NCBI GenBank assembly: GCA_963841855.1
Contig: CAWJEJ010000005.1
Location: forward strand, 310,001 to 374,000
Source: CAXBBB01 sp963841855
Lineage (GTDB): Bacteria > Bacteroidota > Rhodothermia > Rhodothermales > BA12
DNA: 64,000 nt
Direction of reading: 5' to 3'
Shown: positions 33,999 through 42,076 of the stretch, piece by piece
Layout: each line of letters begins with the position of its first letter
Numbering within the stretch: the first letter of the stretch is position 1
The notes under the pieces: model-generated
Told to the model about the DNA's origin: nothing
The model's database searches: none
Seen by the model: only the letters and a program-made list of their open reading frames with translations
Position numbers and translations under genes: made by a program

Positions 33999-34948
33999 GC
34001 TTGGCCTCCCGGCGCGCCCACCAGGCCCAGTTCGGCCCGCCGCTCGTCGAGGTCGCGCCACAACGTCGTGTGCTGCGTGCGCTCGCTGAGCTGCGCGTAC
34101 TGCACGCCCGAAGCGATGACGGGAACGATGTAAGACAGCAGCGACACGCACAGCACTAGGCCGAAAAACATGCCCAGCAGGACGCTGACCAGCATGCTGC
34201 TGGATTCGAAGTCAACGCCGCTGAACGCGACGCCCAGCACGCCCAAGATGGACGGCCCGAACACGAACCCGGCGACGAGCAGGTTGGAGATCAGGCTGGC
34301 CAGGAACAGGACACCTAGCGTCGACCAGAACGCGCCGTTGGTAATCGAGAGCCGGTTGCTCAGGCTGAACGCCTGCATCACGGGCACGCGGTCGACGCCG
34401 ATGGCTCCCGGTGCCATGCCCAGGCGGCCGAGCAGCCATCCCATCCCGGCATACTGAATCAGAACGCCCAGGCACGGAATCAGGCCAAACAGAGCGAGAG
34501 CAACGTACGCGACGCTCGACAGCAGAGAAAAGGCTACCAGAGGCCAAAAGCGCACCTTCGCTGCTGCGCGCAGTTGCTCCTGAGTCACGCCGTCGAACGA
34601 GCCAAAGCGGTCGTAAGCCTTCATGCAGGCGAACGTGAACGCGCAGAAATAGGCCAGCACGCCTGCGTAGAGAAACAACCCGAAGAAGGCGATCACTCCC
34701 AGCAGCGAGTATCCCACCACGTCCAGATCTCCGCCCGTCGAGAACTGCGACGCCTCGGCAAAAACGCTCCCCAAAATCGTCCCGAAGCCGCCGCCAACCG
34801 CAATCGACGCGACGAGGGCCAGGGGCAGGATGACGCGCAGCAGCGTCGGCTTCATGACCGGAAGCGCCAGCCGGAGAAAGCGAAACGTGTCGTTGAACAC
34901 TTCGCCGAACGAGCGCGGGCGGCGCAGTACAAAGGCCTCTTCTTGCAT
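33995..34948 (-). CDS. Multi-pass membrane protein of the MoxR operon
   Basis: A 317-residue protein with about six to seven hydrophobic segments. It starts with a conserved-looking cytosolic motif FVLRRPRSFGEVFNDTFRFLR, a pattern typical of membrane proteins that lie beside DUF4129 and SpoIIM in Bacteroidota. No catalytic motif is visible. It is flanked by SpoIIM upstream (3-base gap) and DUF4129 downstream (4-base overlap). The function is unknown. Confidence 0.8.
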   Translation of the reverse strand: MQEEAFVLRRPRSFGEVFNDTFRFLRLALPVMKPTLLRVILPLALVASIAVGGGFGTILGSVFAEASQFSTGGDLDVVGYSLLGVIAFFGLFLYAGVLAYFCAFTFACMKAYDRFGSFDGVTQEQLRAAAKVRFWPLVAFSLLSSVAYVALALFGLIPCLGVLIQYAGMGWLLGRLGMAPGAIGVDRVPVMQAFSLSNRLSITNGAFWSTLGVLFLASLISNLLVAGFVFGPSILGVLGVAFSGVDFESSSMLVSVLLGMFFGLVLCVSLLSYIVPVIASGVQYAQLSERTQHTTLWRDLDERRAELGLVGAPGGQA

Positions 34949-34951
34949 AGA

Positions 34952-35980
34952 TCAGTCGGTCGAAAGGAGGGCGAGCGCACCCGAACGGTCGCGCGGCGCC
35001 GACGAAGCCGAAGGGGTGAGCCGCGTTTTACCCGCAGCCCGCGCCCGCACGAGCGGCAGGACGAAGAAGTAGCCGATCAGAAACGCCAGCGACGCGCCGA
35101 TGATGAGCAGTTTGACCACCAGCGGCATCATCGTATGGCGCGTCACGAAACCTTCGAGCAGCCCGGCGACCAGGAAGACTGGAAGCAAGCCGACGATGAT
35201 GGTAACACTCGACCGCGCGCTCTTGGCGAACGCCGTCAGGCGCGGCATCGTGCCCGGTGCGATCCAGCCCCAGCCCAGTTGGAAGCCCGCACCGCCCGCG
35301 ATCACGATCGCCGCGATTTCGAGCGTGCCATGAACCCAGACAATGCCCAGCGCGGTGCCAAAGACGCCCTGCTGCGCCAGAAACGCGAAGAAGCAGCCCA
35401 GCATCAGCATGTTGCGCATCAGGATGAAGAGCGGGATCAGCGGCGTCAGGACCCCGACCGAGTAGACCAGCAGCGAGACGCGGACGTTGTTGAACGTGAT
35501 GGCGGCGAACGAGTCGACGGCGGCTCCTCGTCTATAGACGGCCATCGGATCGCCCGACTCGATGTTGGCCAGCGTCATGTCGACGTAGTAGTCGCCCATC
35601 ACGTAGCGGACGAAGTCGGGGTCGAGCACCTGGCTAGCGACGCCGACGGCCGTGCACACGAGAGCGACGATGAACGCGACGCCCATCAGCCAGCGCGCGC
35701 TCCAGACGGCTAGGGGCACTTCGTGCGTCCAAAACGTGCGGAAGCGGTGCGACTCAGTGGTCTTGTTCTTGTAGAGCGTGCGGTAGAGCCGCCCGAGCAG
35801 ATCGTTCAGGTAGGCGACGCTCTTGCTCTTGGGATAAAACGTGCGTGCGTACGAGAGGTCATCCGACGCTTCGACGAAGAGCGACGCCAGTTCGTCGGGA
35901 TCGGCCTTGCGGTCGTCGGCCAGTCCTTCGAGGCGGCGCCACTTGTCGGCGTTGTGCTGGAGAAACGTGGCCTCGCGCAC
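34952..35980 (-). CDS. Stage II sporulation protein M-like membrane protein (SpoIIM)
   Basis: A 342-residue protein of the SpoIIM superfamily. The N-terminal about 90 residues are a cytosolic region with ARTFYPKSKSVAYLNDLLGRLYRTLY; then about five to six hydrophobic segments. The typical core is FNNVRVSLLVYSVGVLTPLIPLFILMRN and GIVWVHGTLEIAAIVIAGGAGF. The organism need not sporulate: this family is widespread. GTG 35980 is preferred because it opens the conserved FLQHNADKW region. A TATTTTG box at 36022-36016 may be its promoter. It is divergent from the RDD gene. Confidence 0.88.
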   Translation of the reverse strand: MREATFLQHNADKWRRLEGLADDRKADPDELASLFVEASDDLSYARTFYPKSKSVAYLNDLLGRLYRTLYKNKTTESHRFRTFWTHEVPLAVWSARWLMGVAFIVALVCTAVGVASQVLDPDFVRYVMGDYYVDMTLANIESGDPMAVYRRGAAVDSFAAITFNNVRVSLLVYSVGVLTPLIPLFILMRNMLMLGCFFAFLAQQGVFGTALGIVWVHGTLEIAAIVIAGGAGFQLGWGWIAPGTMPRLTAFAKSARSSVTIIVGLLPVFLVAGLLEGFVTRHTMMPLVVKLLIIGASLAFLIGYFFVLPLVRARAAGKTRLTPSASSAPRDRSGALALLSTD

Positions 35981-36074
35981 GGGCGGTGGGTGGTAGCGTG
36001 AAAGAGATGGAGTGTCAAAATAGCAACGCGGATGCCGTCCTACTATCTTCTGTTTACGGTACTTCTCGCCCTCC

Positions 36075-36818
36075 ATGATTCACGTCCAGACCGCCCACAA
36101 CGTCACGCTTGCGCTCGAACCGGCGGGCGTCGGCGACCGGCTGCTCGCTTACCTCATCGACCTGGGCATTCTCGTCGCCTATACGGTTCTGCTGTCGCTG
36201 CTCTTCTACGTGGTCGAGGTGGGCTCGGCCGCTCTTCAGGTGGCGTTTTTCAGCCTGCCCTGGCTGCTCTACTTCCCCGTCTTCGAGATCGCGATGGACG
36301 GACAGACGCCGGGCAAGAAGGTGCGCAAGATCCGCGTCGTCCGCCTCGACGGAGAGCCGCCGTCGATCGGCGACTATCTGCTGCGCTGGCTGCTGGGCTT
36401 CGTCGACTTCACGATCTCGACCGGCGCCGTCGCCGTCACGTCGATCGCGCTGACCAAGGACTCGCAGCGCCTGGGCGATCTGGCCGCCGGGACGACCGTC
36501 GTCAGTTCCAAGGACCGCGCCCGCTTGAGCGACACCCTCTTCGAACGCGTAGCGTCGGACGAGCCGGTCACCTATCCCGACGCCGCGCGCCTGAGCGACG
36601 CCGACATCGCCCTGGTCCGCGACGCCATCCGGGTGATCCGCCTCGAAGGCGTGACGGCGCAGTCCAAGAAGATCGCCTTGTCGGTCGTAGAAGTCATCGA
36701 GGCGGCGTACGGCATCACGCCGGGCGAGCAGCGCCTGTACTTTTTCCTTCGTACGCTGCTGCAAGACTACACGACACTGGCTGGCAGGACTGACGCCGCG
36801 TTTGAGTCCATGACGTGA
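36075..36818 (+). CDS. RDD family membrane protein
   Basis: A 247-residue RDD protein. It has the N-terminal GVGDRLLAYLIDLGILVAYTVLL with the family Arg-Asp pair, two transmembrane segments, a conserved DGQTPGKKVRKIRVVR loop, a further helix, and DSQRLGDLAAGTTVV. The C-terminal about 75 residues are cytosolic. It is divergent from the MoxR/SpoIIM operon with a 94-base gap, an arrangement often seen for these families. It probably belongs to the same system. Confidence 0.9.
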   Translation: MIHVQTAHNVTLALEPAGVGDRLLAYLIDLGILVAYTVLLSLLFYVVEVGSAALQVAFFSLPWLLYFPVFEIAMDGQTPGKKVRKIRVVRLDGEPPSIGDYLLRWLLGFVDFTISTGAVAVTSIALTKDSQRLGDLAAGTTVVSSKDRARLSDTLFERVASDEPVTYPDAARLSDADIALVRDAIRVIRLEGVTAQSKKIALSVVEVIEAAYGITPGEQRLYFFLRTLLQDYTTLAGRTDAAFESMT

Positions 36819-36830
36819 GACGCGCCTTCT

Positions 36831-38543
36831 CTATGCCGCCTCCAGTTCGCTGTCCTCGACATCCTCCGCCTCTGCCACGTCGAAGCGCAGCGCCGCCTCG
36901 ACGCGTGCCATCAGATCGTCCACTAATCCGCCCGACTCGTGCAGCACGTGGCGCGCGCTCTCGCGGTGAACGTAGAGCCAGTGAGCCAGCACGCGCACCT
37001 CGTCGATCTCGCGTTTGAGGTAGCGCTCGGGGCGCGGCGGGTCGTTCGCAAAGTGGCGATCGAGAAAGCCGCGAATGCGCTGAGCATCGCCGCCGGATGC
37101 GTCCGCTCCCAGCGTCAGCGTTTCGACGTGGCGGCCGTAGCGGATGGCGAACACCTGCCGCCCGATCTGCCCCGCCGCCGGTTGCACGACGACGGCGTGG
37201 TGATCCATCACCGACTGGGCGACCGACCGGCGCTTCTGTGTCATATTGTGGAGCGATTGCAGCCAGTCGCGGTACTGTCCGGCCAGTTCGTATTCGCGGT
37301 TGGCAGCGGCCTCCTTCATCGCCAACGTCAGCCGGTCGAGAACCGACGTGTCGCGCCCGGTCACAAACGCTCGGACGCGGTCGACTTCTGCTGCGTACTC
37401 GGCCTCCATATCGCCTTCGCAGGGTCCCAGGCAGCGGCCGACTTCGTGGTAAAAGCAGCGCTGTCCGCGTGCCAGAGTGGCGTCGTCGCAAGGTCGGAGT
37501 TGAAACAGGCGCTCGACGACCTGGATGATCGCCTCGGCTTGGCGGCGTCCACCTAGCGGACCGTAGTATTCGGCGCCATCGTCGAGAATATAGGGCGTCG
37601 CCTCTACGCGCGGGACGCGGTGGCTGGCATCCAGTCGCAGGAATGGGCGGTTGCGGTAGCGCAGCGAGGCGCGGTTGAACTTGGGCTGGATCTCCTTGAT
37701 CAGCTTGGACTCGAGCAGCAGCGCCGATAGCTCGCTCCCCGTCTCCTCGTGCGAGATGCTGCGAACCGTCTCGACGAGCCTGCGCAGGCGCGGTGGGTGC
37801 GCTTCGATGGCGTTGAAATACGACCGGACCCGGCTGCGGAGGTTGAGCGCCTTGCCGACGTAGACGACGGCCTTGTTCGAATCGCGCATGAAGTAGACGC
37901 CGGGCCGCTCGGGTAGCGCCGCCGCCGCCTCGCGCACCTTTTGCAGGTAGCGCGGCGCCTCACCCCCTTTGGAGTAGCGCCGGTTTTGAAAGGCGAGCAC
38001 GTCGTCGACCGAGCGCAGGTCCTGATAGTCGAGATGCTTGAGGAAGTGGAGCAGCACCTGAGCCGTTGCATCGGCGTCGCCCATGGCGCGGTGGCGACCG
38101 TTGATCGGGATGCCGAAGTGGTTGGCGACCGAGCCTAGCCCTTTGCTCCGCAGCCCGGTCAGGATGCGCCGAGCCAGACGCAGCGTGCACAGTTTGGGGT
38201 TGGGCGGCGCGGGCAGGCCCAGGCGAGCGGCTTCGGCGGCGACGAAGCGCGCGTCGAACGGCACATTGTGCGCCACGAAGATCCCGTCGCCCAAAAAGGC
38301 GAGGTACTCGGGCAGCACGCGGTCGATCGTCGGCGCGTCGATCACGGCGGCGTTCGAGATGCCCGTCAGCTGCGTGATCCGCCTCGGCACGATCACGCCC
38401 GGGTTGACGAGCGACTGGTAGCGGTCGACGATCTTGCCGCCTCGGACCTTGACCGCGCCGACTTCGAGAATCCGCGACTTGTCCGCCGACACGCCGGTAG
38501 TCTCCAGGTCGGTGACGACGAATGTGGCGGACGAGGTGAGCAT
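36831..38543 (-). CDS. DEDDh exonuclease fused to UvrC-like GIY-YIG nuclease
   Basis: A 570-residue fusion. Residues 1-165 form a DnaQ-type 3'-5' exonuclease with Asp12 and Glu14 in TDLETTG, Asp97 in HNVPFDARF, and His151/Asp156 in HRAMGDAD. From about residue 209 there is a GIY-YIG region (RPGVYFMRD and VVYVGKALNLRSRVRSYF) and UvrC-like parts with CxGPCEG-type cysteines (LGPCEGDM), plus a UVR-like segment (LAMKEAAANREYELAGQYRDWL). The UvrC RNase H-like and HhH end is absent. This matches the known epsilon-Cho-like proteins and may act in nucleotide excision repair. Confidence 0.92.
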   Translation of the reverse strand: MLTSSATFVVTDLETTGVSADKSRILEVGAVKVRGGKIVDRYQSLVNPGVIVPRRITQLTGISNAAVIDAPTIDRVLPEYLAFLGDGIFVAHNVPFDARFVAAEAARLGLPAPPNPKLCTLRLARRILTGLRSKGLGSVANHFGIPINGRHRAMGDADATAQVLLHFLKHLDYQDLRSVDDVLAFQNRRYSKGGEAPRYLQKVREAAAALPERPGVYFMRDSNKAVVYVGKALNLRSRVRSYFNAIEAHPPRLRRLVETVRSISHEETGSELSALLLESKLIKEIQPKFNRASLRYRNRPFLRLDASHRVPRVEATPYILDDGAEYYGPLGGRRQAEAIIQVVERLFQLRPCDDATLARGQRCFYHEVGRCLGPCEGDMEAEYAAEVDRVRAFVTGRDTSVLDRLTLAMKEAAANREYELAGQYRDWLQSLHNMTQKRRSVAQSVMDHHAVVVQPAAGQIGRQVFAIRYGRHVETLTLGADASGGDAQRIRGFLDRHFANDPPRPERYLKREIDEVRVLAHWLYVHRESARHVLHESGGLVDDLMARVEAALRFDVAEAEDVEDSELEAA

Positions 38544-38681
38544 GGGGCGAGGAAAACTCGGAGTGTACGGCGCCCGCAGTGACGACGTGGTGTCACTGCG
38601 GTGGATCAGGGAACAAGGCCCACTCGTAAACGCTCCGCCCCCTACGGCGCGAGACGAGCCGCACTTGTGGGGTCCGATCCT

Positions 38682-38747
38682 GTCATTGCGAGCGCAGCGT
38701 GGCAGTTTGGGAGTACAGCGCTAGCCTCGCCACGCTCGCGATGGCAA
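38682..38747. repeat. GTCATTGCGAG palindromic repeat
   Basis: The left arm GTCATTGCGAGCGCAGCG pairs imperfectly with the right end, which read on the other strand gives TGCCATCGCGAGCGTGGCG. It is shorter (66 bp) than the copies at 30514 and 60411. It lies in the 220-base gap between the exonuclease-UvrC-like gene and sixA; no gene is seen there. Confidence 0.65.
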
Positions 38748-38763
38748 GCCGAAGGAGCGCCGA

Positions 38764-39237
38764 TCACCCGCCCCACTCGGCCAGTGCGTCCGGGTCGTAG
38801 AGGCCGGCGAGTTGGCCTTCACGCGCGTTCTTGCCTCCTAACTTGACAGCGGCGACCATACCCTTCCGCATCTGCACGCGCGCTCCGGTCAAGGCGTGGA
38901 CGGCATAGCTGATGTCGGGGTTGTGACCGACGGCGACGACGCGGCCTTCGTGCGCGTTGTATGCGTCGAGGTAGGCGGCGGGGCGGGCGCCCAGGCCCAG
39001 CGCGGATTCGTAGCTGACCCCGACGCCCCACACGTCGGCGAGGACCTCGGCCGTTTGCCGTGCGCGGTCGAGCGGACTAGTGACGACGTGGGCAGGCGTG
39101 AGCCCGGCGCGATCAAGGGCGTGAGCCTGGCGGCGGATTTTGTCGCGTCCCTCGTCGGTGAGTTCGCGCGTGAAGTCCGATCCGTCGCGGCCTTGATCGT
39201 GAGCGATTCCGTGGCGGATGAGATAGAGCAGCGGCAT
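38764..39237 (-). CDS. sixA: Phosphohistidine phosphatase SixA-like
   Basis: A 157-residue histidine phosphatase superfamily protein. The catalytic RHG motif occurs near the N-terminus (LIRHGIAH), with HVVTSPLDRARQTAEVL and GHNPDIS carrying the second histidine. SixA removes phosphate from phosphohistidine on signalling or PTS proteins. The ATG at 39237 gives the normal start (MPLLYLIRHG). It is divergent from mdh. There is no PTS gene in the window, so the substrate is open. Confidence 0.9.
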   Translation of the reverse strand: MPLLYLIRHGIAHDQGRDGSDFTRELTDEGRDKIRRQAHALDRAGLTPAHVVTSPLDRARQTAEVLADVWGVGVSYESALGLGARPAAYLDAYNAHEGRVVAVGHNPDISYAVHALTGARVQMRKGMVAAVKLGGKNAREGQLAGLYDPDALAEWGG

Positions 39238-39375
39238 GAGCGGGGGGAGCGAAAGGCAGAGAGCAGCGGAACGGAGTTCGGTCGGAATCCATCGTCTTAT
39301 TCGATGCGGCGGAAACGCTTCCCGCCGCACCGCCGTTTTCCCACCTCTTCTCTCACTCAACAAAGATCGCCCCAC

Positions 39376-40329
39376 ATGGCCCAGCTCAGCCCCATCAAAG
39401 TCACTGTCATCGGCGCCGGAAACGTCGGAGCCACCGTCGCCGACTGCGTCGCACGCAAAGACATGGTCGACCACGTCGTCCTCGTCGACATCGTCGACGG
39501 CGTGCCCCAGGGCAAATCGCTCGACATGATCGAGGCCGCTCCGATCCACCTCTACGACACCAAGATCACCGGCACGACCGACTACGCAGACACCGCCGGA
39601 TCGCACATCTGCGTCATCACGGCGGGCCTGCCGCGCAAGCCGGGCATGAGCCGCGACGACCTGCTGGGCAAGAACGCGTCGATCGTCAAGAGCGTGACCG
39701 AGCAGTTCGCCAAGCACAGCCCGGACGCCATCCTAATCGTCGTGAGCAACCCGCTCGACGTGATGACCTACGTCGCGTACATGGCGTCCGGCTTTCCGTC
39801 CGAGCGCGTGATGGGCATGGCCGGAGTCCTCGATACGGCGCGCTACCGAGCCTTCATCGCCGACGAGTTGGGCGTAAGCGTCCGTGATATCCAGGCGCTA
39901 CTGATGGGCGGCCACGGCGACACGATGGTGCCGCTGCCCCGCTACACCACGATCGGCGGCATCCCGCTGCCCCAGCTGATGGATGCGGACAAGATCGACG
40001 CCATCGTCGAGCGCACCAAGAAGGGCGGCGGCGAGATCGTCGGGCTGATGGGCACGAGCGCGTGGTATGCGCCCGGAGCCGCAGCGGCCGAGATGGTCGA
40101 AGGCATCGTCAAGAACAGCGGTCGCATTCTGCCGTGCGCCGTCTGGCTCAAGGGCGAGTACGGACTGGACGAGATGTTCATCGGTGCCCCGGTCCGTCTG
40201 GGACGCGGTGGTGTGGCCCAGGTGATCGAAGTCGAGTTGGACAAAGCCGAGCGCGTGATGCTCGAACGTTCGGCTCAGGACGTGCGCGACAACATCGCCA
40301 ATCTGGAGCGCATCCAGGCGCAGGGATAA
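39376..40329 (+). CDS. mdh: Malate dehydrogenase (LDH-like)
   Basis: A 317-residue NAD-dependent malate dehydrogenase of the lactate dehydrogenase-like type. NAD-binding VIGAGNVGATVAD is near residue 12; the NPLDVMTYVA segment and the catalytic histidine in MGGHGDTMVPL (about residue 178) are clear; GLPRKPGMSRDDLL is the substrate-loop region, with the Arg pattern of malate rather than lactate enzymes. It converts malate to oxaloacetate in the citric acid cycle. A strong stem-loop follows at 40418. Confidence 0.95.
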   Translation: MAQLSPIKVTVIGAGNVGATVADCVARKDMVDHVVLVDIVDGVPQGKSLDMIEAAPIHLYDTKITGTTDYADTAGSHICVITAGLPRKPGMSRDDLLGKNASIVKSVTEQFAKHSPDAILIVVSNPLDVMTYVAYMASGFPSERVMGMAGVLDTARYRAFIADELGVSVRDIQALLMGGHGDTMVPLPRYTTIGGIPLPQLMDADKIDAIVERTKKGGGEIVGLMGTSAWYAPGAAAAEMVEGIVKNSGRILPCAVWLKGEYGLDEMFIGAPVRLGRGGVAQVIEVELDKAERVMLERSAQDVRDNIANLERIQAQG

Positions 40330-40417
40330 CACGGCCGCTCGGCTCACGCGGGGCACTCGACTGTTGGCGAGGTTTCGCCTGGTATTCGTACGCGTCGCCC
40401 CTAGTTTTGAGTTCAAT

Positions 40418-40457
40418 CGTCGGCCTCTCCCGCTGGGAGGGGTCGACGCTTCGTTTT
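40418..40457 (+). terminator. Terminator after mdh
   Basis: CGTCGGCCTCTCCC (40418-40431), a 3-base loop, and GGGAGGGGTCGACG (40435-40448) form a 14-bp stem with two G-T pairs. CTTCGTTTT follows. The T-tract is weak but the stem is strong. Confidence 0.75.
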
Positions 40458-40476
40458 ACACTATCCGATCTCTCCG

Positions 40477-41235
40477 ATGACCGCTCGGCTGCTCTTTACG
40501 CTCGCCCTCCTCTTCTTCGCCGCCGCCTGCGACTCTATCGAAGAGGAGCAGATCACCTTTCGCGACCTAGCCGTCGGGACCGGCGCCGAGGTAGCATCCT
40601 TCCAGACCGTGACGATCTCATACGTGGGACGCGTCGGCCCCAGCGGCTGCACGTTCGAGTCGGATACCGTCCCTGTCACTCTGGGCGCGCGCGAGGTGCC
40701 GTATGGCGCAATCATCAGAGGGTTGGATGGCGTGCGCATAGGAGGCAAGCGCGAAGTCACTGTGCCTCCCACATTTGGACTGGGTGACCGAAGCACGACG
40801 GTCGGCGATTGCACCATACCTGCCGGTTCGACGCTCATTTACGACGTCGAGGTGCTCGACTTTTTCGAGTTCTCCATCGACCAAGACATTGAGGGAACGG
40901 GCGAGGTGGCCACGGCCCAGTCGTGCGCCACGGTGCGCTACGCAGGGCGCCTGCAGACGGGTCAGACGTTCGACACCAACCAGGGAGCGGGACGCGAACC
41001 GCTGCTCGTCCGCGTTGGCCCGGGATGCACGACGGAGGGGTACATCAACGTCGTGCCTGGATTCGCACGCGGCATACTGGGCATGAAGGTCGGCGGCGGT
41101 CGCACGGTCACGTTCGCCCCGTCGCTGGGGTATGGAGGAAGCAGGACTGGATCAATCGCTCCCTACTCGGTACTCACGTTCGATATTTTGCTGGAGTCGC
41201 TGAGCGAGGGCGCGGACATGCCTTTGGCTCAATGA
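40477..41235 (+). CDS. Two-domain FKBP-type peptidyl-prolyl isomerase lipoprotein
   Basis: A 252-residue lipoprotein. A lipobox-type signal ends in FAAACDS. It is followed by two tandem FKBP-like domains (about residues 25-130 and 134-245), each with the VTISYVGR/VRYAGRL strand and a GLDGVRIGGKREVTVPP / GILGMKVGGGRTVTFAP strand. Domain 2 has GYGGSRTGSIAPYSVL as in active FKBPs. Domain 1 looks more divergent, so it may be less active. It would act at the inner or outer membrane face as a folding helper. Confidence 0.85.
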   Translation: MTARLLFTLALLFFAAACDSIEEEQITFRDLAVGTGAEVASFQTVTISYVGRVGPSGCTFESDTVPVTLGAREVPYGAIIRGLDGVRIGGKREVTVPPTFGLGDRSTTVGDCTIPAGSTLIYDVEVLDFFEFSIDQDIEGTGEVATAQSCATVRYAGRLQTGQTFDTNQGAGREPLLVRVGPGCTTEGYINVVPGFARGILGMKVGGGRTVTFAPSLGYGGSRTGSIAPYSVLTFDILLESLSEGADMPLAQ

Positions 41236-41258
41236 CTCTTGGACAAGCGGACTAAGAC

Positions 41259-41993
41259 TCAGCGCTCTGCTGCGCGCTCGAAGACGAACAAATGCTGTTG
41301 AGGCAGGACCGCATGATTGACAACGAACACGAAGCCCGCCGCCTCGACCTCGGTTCGCACCTGGGCTTCGGTCATGCGGTGCAGCCGGTCGACGGGGAGC
41401 GTGTCGTCCTCGCCTCGATATTCGACCAGAAACAGGCGGCCGCCCTCACGCAGACCGTCGCGCAGACCCGCCAGCATCTCGGCGGGATAGCTGAACTCGT
41501 GGTAGCTGTCGACGACCAGGACTGCGTCGGCGGATCGGGGCGGAAGCTGGGGAGACTGCTCGGTCCCCTTGATCGTCCGCACGTTGGAGAGGCCCAGCGA
41601 GTCGGCCCGGCGCGAGACCAGTTGCAGCATGTCCGAGTCGATGTCGATGGCCAAGACCTGACCCTGGGGCACGCGCTTTGCCAGCCGAAACGTAAAAAAC
41701 CCCGTGCCCGCTCCCACGTCGGCGATGGTTTCGTCGGGGCGCAGCGCCATCACGTCGAGCACGCGCTCGGGCAGTTCGGAAAGGGCGCGCGTGGGACGGT
41801 CGAGGTGATCCGCGTGCCCCTCGACGCGAGCGATTTCGCGTCCGTGAAAAGTCTTACCGATGCCATGCCCAGTCGGAACGTCGAAGCTGTAGGGCGAACC
41901 GCCGGGTGGCGCGTCCGAGCCGCAGGCGGTGAGACTGACGAGGAGCCAGGCGGCGCCAAGTGTCTTGGCGTATTGCAGTTGAATTACCGGCAT
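41259..41993 (-). CDS. SAM-dependent methyltransferase with lipoprotein-type signal
   Basis: A 244-residue protein (from the ATG at 41993; an alternative ATG at 42011 adds 6 residues). An N-terminal hydrophobic segment ends in a lipobox-like SLTACGS, which is unusual for a cytosolic enzyme. The remainder is a class I methyltransferase: ADVGAGTGFFTFRLAKRV (SAM-binding motif I), AIDIDSDML, and DAVLVVDSYHEF. The substrate is unknown. Similar exported-looking methyltransferases occur in other bacteria, but whether it is truly outside the cytosol must be tested. Confidence 0.8.
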   Translation of the reverse strand: MPVIQLQYAKTLGAAWLLVSLTACGSDAPPGGSPYSFDVPTGHGIGKTFHGREIARVEGHADHLDRPTRALSELPERVLDVMALRPDETIADVGAGTGFFTFRLAKRVPQGQVLAIDIDSDMLQLVSRRADSLGLSNVRTIKGTEQSPQLPPRSADAVLVVDSYHEFSYPAEMLAGLRDGLREGGRLFLVEYRGEDDTLPVDRLHRMTEAQVRTEVEAAGFVFVVNHAVLPQQHLFVFERAAER

Positions 41994-42076
41994 ATAGCAG
42001 AGGCTTAACATTACAATGAGGTCGCGCGGCGCCGCTACCTCTAAGTTTACCGCGCTCCCCGCTGCACTTCTTCCAG

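Noticed and set aside
34574..35713. Plus-strand open frame of 379 codons opposite the SpoIIM gene
   Set aside because: Highly charged (Arg/Asp/Glu/Gln/His) with no domains, and opposite a conserved membrane protein gene.
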